From: an uncultured Coriobacteriaceae bacterium
GTDB lineage: Bacteria; Actinomycetota; Coriobacteriia; Coriobacteriales; Atopobiaceae
Direction of reading: 5' to 3'
Assembly: GCA_900549525.1 (NCBI GenBank)
Contig: UWSJ01000014.1
Span: 1 to 27,219, forward strand
DNA length: 27,219 nucleotides
The notes beneath the pieces are model-generated. The model saw only the letters and a program-made list of their open reading frames with translations, made no database searches and was not told where the DNA came from. The position numbers and the translations under genes are program-made. Shown one piece after another: positions 1-6,132 of the stretch. Position 1 is the first letter of the stretch; every line of letters starts with the position of its first letter.

Positions 1-212
1 TGACCATCATGTTCCGCGGTCGCGAGATGGCCCACCCCGAGCAGGGTCTCAACGTTCTTGAGCGCCTGGCCGACGACCTCAAGCCCTACGCCACGGTCGA
101 GAGCCAGCCCAAGATGGAGGGGCGCAACATGCACATGCTCGTCGCGCCTATCAAGGGTGCCTTCGATGAGAAGCCCGCGCCCGCCGACGAGAAGGATACG
201 AAGGAGAACTAG
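1..212 (+). CDS. infC: Translation initiation factor IF-3, C-terminal end (partial)
   Basis: This is the 3' end of infC; the reading frame is open from base 3 and the start lies outside the window. The visible 70 residues begin with the TIMFRGREMAHPEQG stretch, typical of the IF-3 C-terminal domain that binds the 30S subunit and monitors start codon and initiator tRNA pairing. After the domain there is an acidic, Asp/Glu/Lys-rich tail (ends DEKDTKEN), as in many actinobacterial IF-3 proteins. The gene runs directly into rpmI: the AAGGAG ribosome binding site of rpmI is inside its last codons. The infC-rpmI-rplT order is the conserved bacterial operon. In other bacteria it is autoregulated through an RNA leader upstream of infC or rpmI; that part is not visible here. 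Confidence 0.95.
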   Translation, partial: TIMFRGREMAHPEQGLNVLERLADDLKPYATVESQPKMEGRNMHMLVAPIKGAFDEKPAPADEKDTKEN

Positions 213-213
213 C

Positions 214-411
214 ATGCCCAAGATGAAGACCCACAAGGGTACGGCCAAGCGCTTCCGCCGCACCGGCACCGGTAAGCTCATGCGCGCCAAGGCGTTCAAG
301 AGCCACATCCTCAGCAAGAAGTCCCAGAAGCGCATCCGCAACTTCCGCAAGGAGGCCGAGATCTCTGCGGCCGATTCGAAGGTTGTCAACGCTCGTCTGG
401 CCGGTCGCTAA
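214..411 (+). CDS. rpmI: 50S ribosomal protein L35 (bL35)
   Basis: A 65-residue basic protein beginning MPKMKTHKGTAKRF, the signature N-terminus of bL35, and ending in a Lys/Arg-rich helix region (SKKSQKRIRNFRK). The length is normal for the family. It is a structural protein of the large ribosomal subunit. The ATG at 214 is preceded by AAGGAG at 201-206 with 7-base spacing, and only one base separates it from the infC stop, so translation is probably coupled. A longer upstream in-frame extension exists but would run antisense to sense within infC and lacks support. Confidence 0.97.
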   Translation: MPKMKTHKGTAKRFRRTGTGKLMRAKAFKSHILSKKSQKRIRNFRKEAEISAADSKVVNARLAGR

Positions 412-483
412 GCGCACTCGCGCCATCCCGTTCGAGCGGTTTCTAGCCGCTCACCAACGTTATTCACTAGGAGTTGATTTCAC

Positions 484-843
484 ATGGCACGAGTCAAGCG
501 CGCCGTCGCCGGTCGTAAGAAGCGCAATACCCTGAAGGAGCTCTCCAAGGGCTACTACGGCACCTCCTCCCGCACCTTCCGCGGTATGAAGGAGCAGGTT
601 CGTCACTCCCTGCAGTACCAGTACCGCGATCGTCGCAACAAGAAGCGCGACATACGTGCGCTCTGGATCCAGCGCATCAACGCCGCTGCTCGCATGAACG
701 ACATGAGCTACTCCACGTTCATGCACGGTCTCAAGGTCGCCGGCGTTGACCTCGACCGCAAGGTGCTCTCCCAGATCGCCTACGAGGACGAGGCCGCGTT
801 TGCCGCTCTCGTCGAGGTTGCCAAGAAGGCCCTCGCCGAGTAG
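484..843 (+). CDS. rplT: 50S ribosomal protein L20 (bL20)
   Basis: A 119-residue basic protein starting MARVKRAVAGRKKRN, with the conserved central motif RDRRNKKRDIRALWIQRINA, both diagnostic for bL20. bL20 is an early 23S rRNA assembly protein, and in several bacteria it represses its own operon. The ATG is preceded by TAGGAG at 469-474. The 72-base gap after rpmI shows no obvious terminator, so the gene is probably read in the infC-rpmI-rplT transcript, which ends at the hairpin 28 bases downstream of its stop. Confidence 0.97.
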   Translation: MARVKRAVAGRKKRNTLKELSKGYYGTSSRTFRGMKEQVRHSLQYQYRDRRNKKRDIRALWIQRINAAARMNDMSYSTFMHGLKVAGVDLDRKVLSQIAYEDEAAFAALVEVAKKALAE

Positions 844-870
844 CCTCGAGCATTCGGTTCGATCGTTTTG

Positions 871-904
871 AGCCCGTGCGCCGAAATGGCGCACGGGCTT
901 TTCT
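871..904 (+). terminator. Rho-independent terminator of infC-rpmI-rplT
   Basis: A perfect 12-bp stem (AGCCCGTGCGCC / GGCGCACGGGCT) with a 5-base loop (GAAAT) is followed directly by a T run. It lies 27 bases after the rplT stop. The opposite strand lacks a T tract after the stem, so it should work only for the plus-strand operon and not for the convergent gene. Confidence 0.93.
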
Positions 905-1075
905 CTTATGGAGCAGGGTTCGTCAATGGTGTGGCCGCGATGGCCCGGGAGCGAACTCTTGGGCCAAGCTCCGCTATGAGCTCGGTGCGGGTTTATGGCA
1001 AGCGCGGAACGTACCTATGACACGCTTGGCCCAAACTGTATGGATTGCATTGAGCTTGAGGCGCGTGCGGCCCAG
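905..1075. other. Intergenic hairpin-rich spacer, no gene seen
   Basis: The 170 bases between the rplT terminator and the stop of the convergent transferase gene hold no credible coding region. A 10-bp imperfect stem at 942-965 (GGCCCGGGAG / CTCTTGGGCC, loop CGAA, two G-U pairs) is the strongest structure. A weaker 6-bp pair (CAAGCG / CGCTTG) is found near 999-1027. Neither has a T tract on either strand. Confidence 0.5.
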
Positions 1076-2311
1076 CTAGCGGCCCTCGCGCCGATCCTCG
1101 CGCTCGAGCTCGCGGATCTCGCGGCGCACCTCGGCGTACTCCTCCCGGCGCTCCTGCTCTACGGCAAACGCCGGGTCGTCGGGCCCCACAAGCTCGTCCT
1201 CGCCGCTCTTGGGGTTGTAGTGGTGCAGGAGCACCGGCTCGAACAGGTGCAGGTGCGTGGCGAAGGCAAAGGACGCGCCGATGAGCACACAGAAGGTCAC
1301 GATCCTGATGCTGAGCTCAACCTGCGTCATGAAAACGGCGCCGGCACAGAGCAGCGCGGTCCAGGCGTAGATGAGCAGCACCGCCTGCTTCTGGTTGTAG
1401 CCCTCCTGGATGAGCCGGTGGTGGATGTGCCCCTTGTCGGCATGCCCCACGCTCACGTGCGCGCGCCTGCGGCGGATGATGGCCGAGAGCGTGTCCACGA
1501 TGGGCACGAACGAGATGACGAGCGGGATGATGATCGTGGTGAGGCCCGCCATGCGCGTGACGTTGAGCAGCGAGATGGCGCCGAGCGAGAAGCCCAGAAG
1601 CAGCGAGCCGCAGTCGCCGATGAAGATCGAGGCGGGGTTAAAGTTATAGGGAAGGAACCCGAGCGTGGCGCCCGCGACCGAGATGGCAAGCGCGGCGGCA
1701 TCGAGCCGCCCGGAAAGGTTGGCGAGGAAGAACAGCGTGCAGCACGAGATGAACGTGACGCCGCTCGAAAGCCCGTCGAGGCCGTCGATGAGGTTGATGA
1801 TGTTGACGTAGGCCACGAGGTAGAGAACCGTGATGGGATAGGCGGCCCACCCCAGCACGATCTCGCCGGGGGCGAAGGGGTTCACGATGGCGCCGACCGT
1901 GAGGCCGCCGGAGACGGCGATGACCGCCGCGAGCACCTGACCGGCCAGCTTGGCGAGGGGCCTGAGGTTACAGACGTCGTCGATGGCCCCCGTGAGGAAG
2001 ATCGTAAGAAACGCGAGGGCAAGCATGTAGTAGTTGACCGTCGAGAAACGCCCGGGAATGAGCACGACGGGCCACCCGAGGCTGGTCGTCCCGTAATACT
2101 GCACGCAGACGGCGGCTATGAGCGCGAGGAAGACCGCGATGCCGCCCATGCGCGGGATGGTCGTCTTGTTGATGCGACGCTTGCTGGGCTTGTCGACCGC
2201 CCCAAGGGAAATCGCGATGCGCCGGGCGAGAGGCGTGGTGGCGAGTGCCACGATAAACGCCGTGACGAACAGCGCGGCGTAGGGGATCCACCATCTCACC
2301 AAGCGAGGCAC
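1076..2311 (-). CDS. Undecaprenyl-phosphate sugar-1-phosphate transferase (WecA/TagO, MraY family)
   Basis: A 411-residue polytopic membrane protein of the MraY/WecA/TagO family, which transfers a sugar-1-phosphate (usually GlcNAc-1-P from UDP-GlcNAc) to undecaprenyl phosphate and so starts teichoic acid, O-antigen-like or other cell-surface glycans. Motifs: INKTTIPRMGG around residue 50; the Asp pair GAIDDV at 111-112; NIINLIDGLDGL at about 170-181; FNPASIFIGDCGS at 224-236; and the HIHHRL motif at 295-300, which favours the WecA/TagO branch over MraY. The tail after about residue 365 is highly charged (EERREEYAEVRREI) and probably a cytoplasmic helix. The start is uncertain. The GTG at 2311 gives the longest protein, but the AAGG near 2311-2315 is better spaced for TTG at 2302 or GTG at 2299. 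Single-gene transcription unit convergent with rplT. Confidence 0.9.
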   Translation of the reverse strand: MPRLVRWWIPYAALFVTAFIVALATTPLARRIAISLGAVDKPSKRRINKTTIPRMGGIAVFLALIAAVCVQYYGTTSLGWPVVLIPGRFSTVNYYMLALAFLTIFLTGAIDDVCNLRPLAKLAGQVLAAVIAVSGGLTVGAIVNPFAPGEIVLGWAAYPITVLYLVAYVNIINLIDGLDGLSSGVTFISCCTLFFLANLSGRLDAAALAISVAGATLGFLPYNFNPASIFIGDCGSLLLGFSLGAISLLNVTRMAGLTTIIIPLVISFVPIVDTLSAIIRRRRAHVSVGHADKGHIHHRLIQEGYNQKQAVLLIYAWTALLCAGAVFMTQVELSIRIVTFCVLIGASFAFATHLHLFEPVLLHHYNPKSGEDELVGPDDPAFAVEQERREEYAEVRREIRELEREDRREGR

Positions 2312-2403
2312 CTTTCATTGAGCCGCGGGCGTGCGACATAGTCCGAGGGCCGACCCCTTTGGCCGACCGCATGCGCGACGGCTCCGTCCGCGCATGGCAT
2401 GAC

Positions 2404-2412
2404 ATCATACCA
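2404..2412 (-). promoter_or_regulatory. Extended -10 promoter for the WecA/TagO-like gene
   Basis: On the minus strand the sequence reads TGGTATGAT, an extended -10 box (TGn plus TATGAT), about 95 bases upstream of the coding region. No good -35 element is seen, as is common with extended -10 promoters. A similar TATGATGTCA string lies upstream of thrC. Confidence 0.5.
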
Positions 2413-2633
2413 GCCTCCCCTTAAGGGTTTATGGAAGAGGGGACGAGCGGTGTCGGGTGGGTGGCGCCAGAGCGTGTAGTGCCGGGGCAACGACGCCGGG
2501 CAAGAGGCACCGGGGCGAGGGAGTGCCGCCTCGCGCGAACGGCGCCGCAATGGTCCGCACATGCAAGGAGCACGCCGGAAGGCGACCCCGTAACCTTCGC
2601 CATGTCAAGACTGGTAACGACGAGCGGCGTGGG
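2413..2633. other. Intergenic spacer between transferase gene and 6S RNA
   Basis: Together with the leader of the minus-strand gene this makes about 330 bases without a protein gene. Short open frames on both strands lack ribosome binding sites and family resemblance. The only features I can name are a CCCTTAAGGG palindrome at 2418-2427 and the flanking promoters of the divergent transferase gene and the 6S RNA. Confidence 0.5.
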
Positions 2634-2639
2634 TATAGT
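2634..2639 (+). promoter_or_regulatory. -10 box (TATAGT) for the 6S RNA
   Basis: TATAGT ends 3 bases before the first base of the predicted 6S closing stem at 2643, so the real 5' end is probably 2643-2647. The -35 region (near 2610-2616, CTGGTA) is weak. Confidence 0.6.
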
Positions 2640-2642
2640 GGG

Positions 2643-2821
2643 AGACGTCAGCCCCCCGCAGGGCAAACTGGGTGAACCGACAAGCGTTTCCTGGGAGCCC
2701 ATATTCCGTGCCTAGTACAGGCATCCTCCGCTGTTGAGGAAGCTGGAACAGCCGGTGAGGGCACCCACCTTTTGAGAGGTGGGTTCATTATCGCACCTGC
2801 GGGGGGCGACGTTGTCTTTTT
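2643..2821 (+). ncRNA. ssrS: 6S RNA
   Basis: About 179 bases, the normal size of 6S RNA, which binds the housekeeping RNA polymerase holoenzyme as a mimic of an open promoter. The ends form a long closing stem: 2649-2661 (AGCCCCCCGCAGG) with 2796-2807 (CCTGCGGGGGGC), extended by GACGTC at 2643-2648 with GACGTT at 2808-2813. The middle folds as a long terminal arm with an apical hairpin TGCCT/AGGCA at 2709-2723. The segment from CCTGGGAGCCCATATT to the CTCCGC and GCTGGAACAGCCGG elements resembles the E. coli 6S arm (CCUGAGCCGAUAUUU ... CUCCGC). A small hairpin ACCCACCT/AGGTGGGT at 2763-2783 sits on the 3' side of the central bubble, also as in known 6S. A T run (2816-2821) follows the closing stem and serves as terminator. 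Confidence 0.85.
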
Positions 2822-2832
2822 GCGATTCGCAA

Positions 2833-2860
2833 TTGACACATGCGCGGGGCACGGTACAAT
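2833..2860 (+). promoter_or_regulatory. Consensus-like promoter for tRNA-Ala
   Basis: TTGACA at 2833-2838 and TACAAT at 2855-2860 are separated by 16 bases. This is the best sigma-70-type promoter in the window and lies about 20 bases before the tRNA. Confidence 0.85.
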
Positions 2861-2881
2861 AGCCCTCGCGCTAACGCGCCT

Positions 2882-2957
2882 GGGGACGTAGCTCAGCTGG
2901 GAGAGCGCTGCCGTCGCATGGCAGAGGCCGAGGGTTCGATTCCCTTCGTCTCCACCA
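2882..2957 (+). tRNA. tRNA-Ala (anticodon CGC)
   Basis: A 76-base tRNA with encoded CCA. Acceptor stem GGGGACG pairs with CGTCTCC. The third pair is G-U, the G3-U70 identity element of alanine tRNAs. D-arm GCTC...GAGC; anticodon stem CTGCC/GGCAG with loop GTCGCAT, anticodon CGC at 2915-2917 (reads GCG); T-arm GAGGG/CCCTT with loop TTCGATT. The GCG codon is frequent in this GC-rich genome. The 32-38 loop pair is G-U, noted in the findings. Confidence 0.97.
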
Positions 2958-2968
2958 GTAGCTTGTAG

Positions 2969-2998
2969 GAGCGGGTCACGCTTGTGGCCCGCTCTTTT
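2969..2998 (+). terminator. Terminator of the tRNA-Ala gene
   Basis: An 11-bp stem (GAGCGGGTCAC / GTGGCCCGCTC, one G-U pair) with loop GCTT and four T's, 11 bases after the tRNA CCA end. Confidence 0.9.
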
Positions 2999-3014
2999 CG
3001 TATGCGGAGGTAAC

Positions 3015-4001
3015 GTGCGCTTCAAGGCCTATGGCTCGTGTCGGCTGTGCCCGCGCGCTTGCGGGGCCGCGCGCAATGACGGCGCGCGCGGCGTGTGCGG
3101 GGCAACCTCCGAGCTTCGTCTGGCACGCGCGGCCCTGCACTTCTGGGAGGAGCCTCCCATCTCGGGCGAGGCGGGAAGCGGCGCCATCTTCTTCTCCGGC
3201 TGCCCGCTCAAGTGCGTCTTCTGCCAGAACCGCGAGATCAGCGCGGGCAACTTCGGGCACGTCGTCACCGTGGCGCGCCTTGCCGAGATCATGCTCGAAC
3301 TCCAGGGCCAGGGTGCGCTCAACATCAACCTCGTCACGCCCTCGCACTACACGCCACAGGTCGTCGAGGCGGTTCGGGAGGCGCGTGCGGCAGGGCTTAC
3401 GCTGCCGATTGTGTGCAACACCTCGGGCTACGAGACGGTGGAGACCGTACGCGAGCTTGCCCGGGTGGTTGACGTGTGGCTCACCGACTTCAAGTACGCG
3501 GACGCGTCGCTTGCGGCAAGGCTCTCGGGGGCGAGGGACTACCCGACGGTTGCGGCCGCGGCGCTTACCGAGATGCTGCGAAGCCTGCGCGACGCGGGCG
3601 GGCGCACCGAGGGCGACGACGGTCACATGTTGCGCGGCATCATCGTGCGCCATCTCGTGCTGCCCGGGCATACCGACGACTCGATGGCCGTGCTCGACCG
3701 CGTGTGGGGCATCGGGGGCAACGAGCTCGACATCTCCGTCATGAACCAGTACACGCCCAACGCCGTGTGTCGCAGGCGCGGGGGAGACCTTGCGCGCGCC
3801 CTTGGTGACGACGAGTACGAGATCGTCCTCGACCACGCCGACGACCTTGGGTTCGAGCGCATGTGGTGGCAGCAGGGCGGAACCGTCTCGGAGAGCTTCG
3901 TCCCCGCCTTCGACGCGACGGGCGTCGACGGGCCGGAGCTGGGCGGGGGTGCCGACAGGACGGGTGCCTGCGGGCCGGAGCTGGGCGAAGACGCTACATA
4001 A
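3015..4001 (+). CDS. Radical SAM protein, PflX-like (COG1313 type)
   Basis: A 328-residue iron-sulfur protein. The radical SAM cluster motif CxxxCxxC is at Cys63, Cys67 and Cys70 (SGCPLKCVFCQN). Four N-terminal cysteines (9, 12, 16, 28) in CRLCPRACG...GVC match the extra motif of the PflX group, named for similarity to pyruvate formate-lyase activating enzymes; the substrate of this group is not established. Radical SAM enzymes cleave S-adenosylmethionine to a 5'-deoxyadenosyl radical, usually under anaerobic conditions. I chose GTG at 3015 because GGAGG at 3006-3010 precedes it. An ATG at 2982 would overlap the tRNA terminator hairpin. The last 35 residues are low complexity and repeat GPELG twice, probably unstructured. 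No formate-lyase partner is adjacent. Confidence 0.85.
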   Translation: MRFKAYGSCRLCPRACGAARNDGARGVCGATSELRLARAALHFWEEPPISGEAGSGAIFFSGCPLKCVFCQNREISAGNFGHVVTVARLAEIMLELQGQGALNINLVTPSHYTPQVVEAVREARAAGLTLPIVCNTSGYETVETVRELARVVDVWLTDFKYADASLAARLSGARDYPTVAAAALTEMLRSLRDAGGRTEGDDGHMLRGIIVRHLVLPGHTDDSMAVLDRVWGIGGNELDISVMNQYTPNAVCRRRGGDLARALGDDEYEIVLDHADDLGFERMWWQQGGTVSESFVPAFDATGVDGPELGGGADRTGACGPELGEDAT

Positions 4002-4028
4002 GGGCGCGGCGCGACAAAACGGGTAGAC

Positions 4029-4049
4029 TCAGACGCATCGCACGTCTGA
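4029..4049. repeat. Perfect inverted repeat before the small coiled-coil gene
   Basis: TCAGACG (4029-4035) and CGTCTGA (4043-4049), separated by 7 bases, lie just downstream of a possible -10 box (TAGACT, 4024-4029) and 9 bases before the AGGAG ribosome binding site. It could be an operator or a 5'-UTR hairpin; sequence alone cannot decide. Confidence 0.5.
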
Positions 4050-4067
4050 TTCACGTTAGGAGCACGG

Positions 4068-4385
4068 ATGTCAGAGAACGGATCGCCGCTCAGCGACGAA
4101 GAGCGCGCCGAGCTCGAGCGCCTGCGGGCCGAGAAGGCCACGCGTGACCGAGCCGCCGCCGATGCGGCGAAACGCGCCGAGCTCGAGCGCCTGCGCCGCG
4201 AGCAGCGCGAGGCCGAGCAGGACGAGCGTGACGCCCGCCGTCGCGAGCAGGCCCGCGACATCATGGAGCCCGACGAGGACCTCAAGATGCCGCTTGCCCA
4301 GAAGCTCGTGCTGCTGTTCGTCGCCATCATCATCGGCTGGTTCGTCGTCTACGTCCTCGGCGGACAGCTCATGCCAAGGCCGTAA
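4068..4385 (+). CDS. Small coiled-coil protein with C-terminal membrane anchor
   Basis: A 105-residue protein I do not recognise. Residues 8-65 are almost entirely Glu/Arg/Ala/Asp in heptad-like order (two AELERLR units), predicting a long charged helix or coiled coil. Residues 77-98 (AQKLVLLFVAIIIGWFVVYVLGG) form one transmembrane helix, followed by only a few residues, so it looks like a tail-anchored protein with its helix in the cytoplasm. The start is supported by AGGAG at 4058-4062, 5 bases before ATG. It lies between the radical SAM gene and pncB and seems to be its own transcription unit. A role as a membrane-tethered scaffold or division-related protein is possible but not shown. Confidence 0.75.
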   Translation: MSENGSPLSDEERAELERLRAEKATRDRAAADAAKRAELERLRREQREAEQDERDARRREQARDIMEPDEDLKMPLAQKLVLLFVAIIIGWFVVYVLGGQLMPRP

Positions 4386-4393
4386 GGCATCCG

Positions 4394-4431
4394 CCCCGCG
4401 GGCGTTCGCATCCGCGCGGGGCCGTGCCCAG
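4394..4431 (+). terminator. GC-rich hairpin between the coiled-coil gene and pncB (weak terminator candidate)
   Basis: CCCCGCG (4394-4400) pairs with CGCGGGG (4425-4431). No continuous T run follows; the nearest is TTGTTT about 10 bases later. It may be an inefficient terminator or simply a GC-rich hairpin. Confidence 0.35.
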
Positions 4432-4493
4432 TTGTTTCCAGGGCCGCCCGGACACCCCGGACGACGCGCAATCACTCGCAAAAGGGGAGTGTC

Positions 4494-5972
4494 ATGTCGC
4501 TCACAGACGTCACCAAGCCCACCGACGTATCCCTCAACACCGACCTCTACGAGCTCACGATGGCCCAGGGGTTCTGGGAGGCGGGCATGACGGACACCCG
4601 CGCCTGCTTCACGGTGTTCTTCCGCGAGAACCCCTTCAAGGGCGGCTACGCCGTCGCCTGCGGCACCGGCCAGATCCCGGCGCTCGTGGAGAACTTCCGC
4701 TACACCGACGAGGACGTCGACTACCTCGCGAGCGTGCAGGCTCCCGGCGGCGGGGCCATGTTCAAGTCCGAGTTCCTTGCGTGGCTGCGCGACTTCCGCA
4801 TGGACGTCGACGTGTGGGCCGCGCGCGAGGGCGAGGTGGTCTTCCCCCGGGAGCCCATCGTGCGCGTCGAGGGCCCCATGATCGCCTGCCAGCTCATCGA
4901 GACGGCCCTGCTCAACCTCGTGAACTTTCAGACGCTCGTGGCCACCAAGGCCGCCCGCGTGGTGCAGGCGGCCGAGGGCCACGCCGTCTCCGACTTTGGC
5001 CTGCGCCGTGCCCAGGGCCCCGACGGCGGCCTTGCGGTGGCGCGTGCCTCCTACGTGGGAGGTGCCGGCTCCACCTCCAACTGCCTCGCCGGCAAGATCT
5101 ACGGCATCCCCGTTTTTGGCACCCACGCCCACAGCTGGGTCATGGCCTTCCCCTCCGAGCTCGAGGCCTTCCGCGCCTTCGCGCGCTCGATGCCCAACAA
5201 CTGCGTGCTGCTCGTCGACACCTATGACGTGCGCCAGGGCCTTGCCAACGCCGTGACCGTTGCCAAGGAGATGGAGGCCGCGGGCGAGCGCCTCTCGGCC
5301 GTGCGCATCGACTCCGGCGACCTCGCGAAGCTCTCCAAGCTCGCTCGGAAGACCTTTGACGACGCAGGGCTTCCCTATGTCAAAATCAGCGCCTCCAACG
5401 ACTTGGACGAGTACACCATCCAGTCGCTCTTTGCCCAGGGCGCGCCCATCGACTCCTTCGGCGTGGGCACCAAGCTCGCCACCTGCGACCCGCAGCCCTC
5501 GCTTGGCGGCGTCTACAAGCTCGCCGCGGTCAAGAAGCCGGGCGACGAGACGTGGCGGCCGGTCATGAAGCTCTCCGAGATGGCCTACAAGCGCACCATC
5601 CCGGGCATCCAGCACGTGCTGCGCTTCGTGGACGGCTCGGGCTGCCCCATGGGCGACGTCATCGTGGACGACGCCGCGCTTGCGGGTGACCCCGGCCTCG
5701 CCGTTGACGTCACCGACGCCGAGCGCACCTACGACCTCACGGCGTACAGCTCCTTTGAGCTGCTCGTGCAGATGGTGGAGGGCGGCCGCGCGAAGGGCGC
5801 CCCCAGCACGCTCGACGAGGCCAAGCGCCTGTGCCGCGAGTCGCTTATGCACGTCGACCCGGCCGTCCGGCGCTTCCTCAACCCGCAGATCTATCCCGTG
5901 GGCGTGGAGCGTGGCCTCGCCGAGCTGCGCGCCCGTCTCGCTCGCGAGGAGCGCACGAGCCAAGGCCGCTAG
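4494..5972 (+). CDS. pncB: Nicotinate phosphoribosyltransferase
   Basis: 492 residues, within the range of the Gram-positive type. The enzyme makes nicotinate mononucleotide from nicotinate and PRPP (with ATP) in the NAD salvage (Preiss-Handler) pathway in the cytoplasm. Visible signatures: NTDLYELTMAQGFW at residues 15-28; SDFGLRRAQG at 166-175; GTHAHSW at 209-215, carrying the histidine that is phosphorylated in this family; VRIDSGDL at 270-277; SASNDLDE and DSFGVGTKLATC further on, which form the phosphate-binding part of the type II phosphoribosyltransferase barrel. A GGGGAG sequence sits 5 bases before the ATG. The gene appears monocistronic; argS downstream has its own promoter candidate. 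Confidence 0.95.
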   Translation: MSLTDVTKPTDVSLNTDLYELTMAQGFWEAGMTDTRACFTVFFRENPFKGGYAVACGTGQIPALVENFRYTDEDVDYLASVQAPGGGAMFKSEFLAWLRDFRMDVDVWAAREGEVVFPREPIVRVEGPMIACQLIETALLNLVNFQTLVATKAARVVQAAEGHAVSDFGLRRAQGPDGGLAVARASYVGGAGSTSNCLAGKIYGIPVFGTHAHSWVMAFPSELEAFRAFARSMPNNCVLLVDTYDVRQGLANAVTVAKEMEAAGERLSAVRIDSGDLAKLSKLARKTFDDAGLPYVKISASNDLDEYTIQSLFAQGAPIDSFGVGTKLATCDPQPSLGGVYKLAAVKKPGDETWRPVMKLSEMAYKRTIPGIQHVLRFVDGSGCPMGDVIVDDAALAGDPGLAVDVTDAERTYDLTAYSSFELLVQMVEGGRAKGAPSTLDEAKRLCRESLMHVDPAVRRFLNPQIYPVGVERGLAELRARLAREERTSQGR

Positions 5973-6063
5973 CGTCGCCCGGGGAACAGGCACCAATCCG
6001 CCATGTCGCCCTGGGGACTGGCCCCACGCGACACGCCGTTCGCGTTTGCGCGAAGTCGCGCTT

Positions 6064-6072
6064 TGTTACACT
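6064..6072 (+). promoter_or_regulatory. Extended -10 promoter for argS
   Basis: TGTTACACT (TGn plus TACACT), about 60 bases before the argS start. A possible -35, TTGCGC at 6046-6051, is at 15-base spacing. Confidence 0.5.
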
Positions 6073-6132
6073 CATCCGCTAGCCAACAGATGCCGCGCCC
6101 ACGGGGCGCGCGAGTAGTCGAGAGGAACCGCC

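Noticed and set aside
995..2341. 448-residue open frame on the plus strand across the transferase gene
   Set aside because: It is the antisense shadow of the minus-strand transferase; it is highly charged, lacks a family resemblance and a ribosome binding site, and long shadow frames are expected at this GC content.
4071..5996. 641-residue minus-strand open frame antisense to the small gene and pncB
   Set aside because: It covers two well supported plus-strand genes and their gap; composition (His, Arg, Gly, Val rich) is that of an antisense frame.
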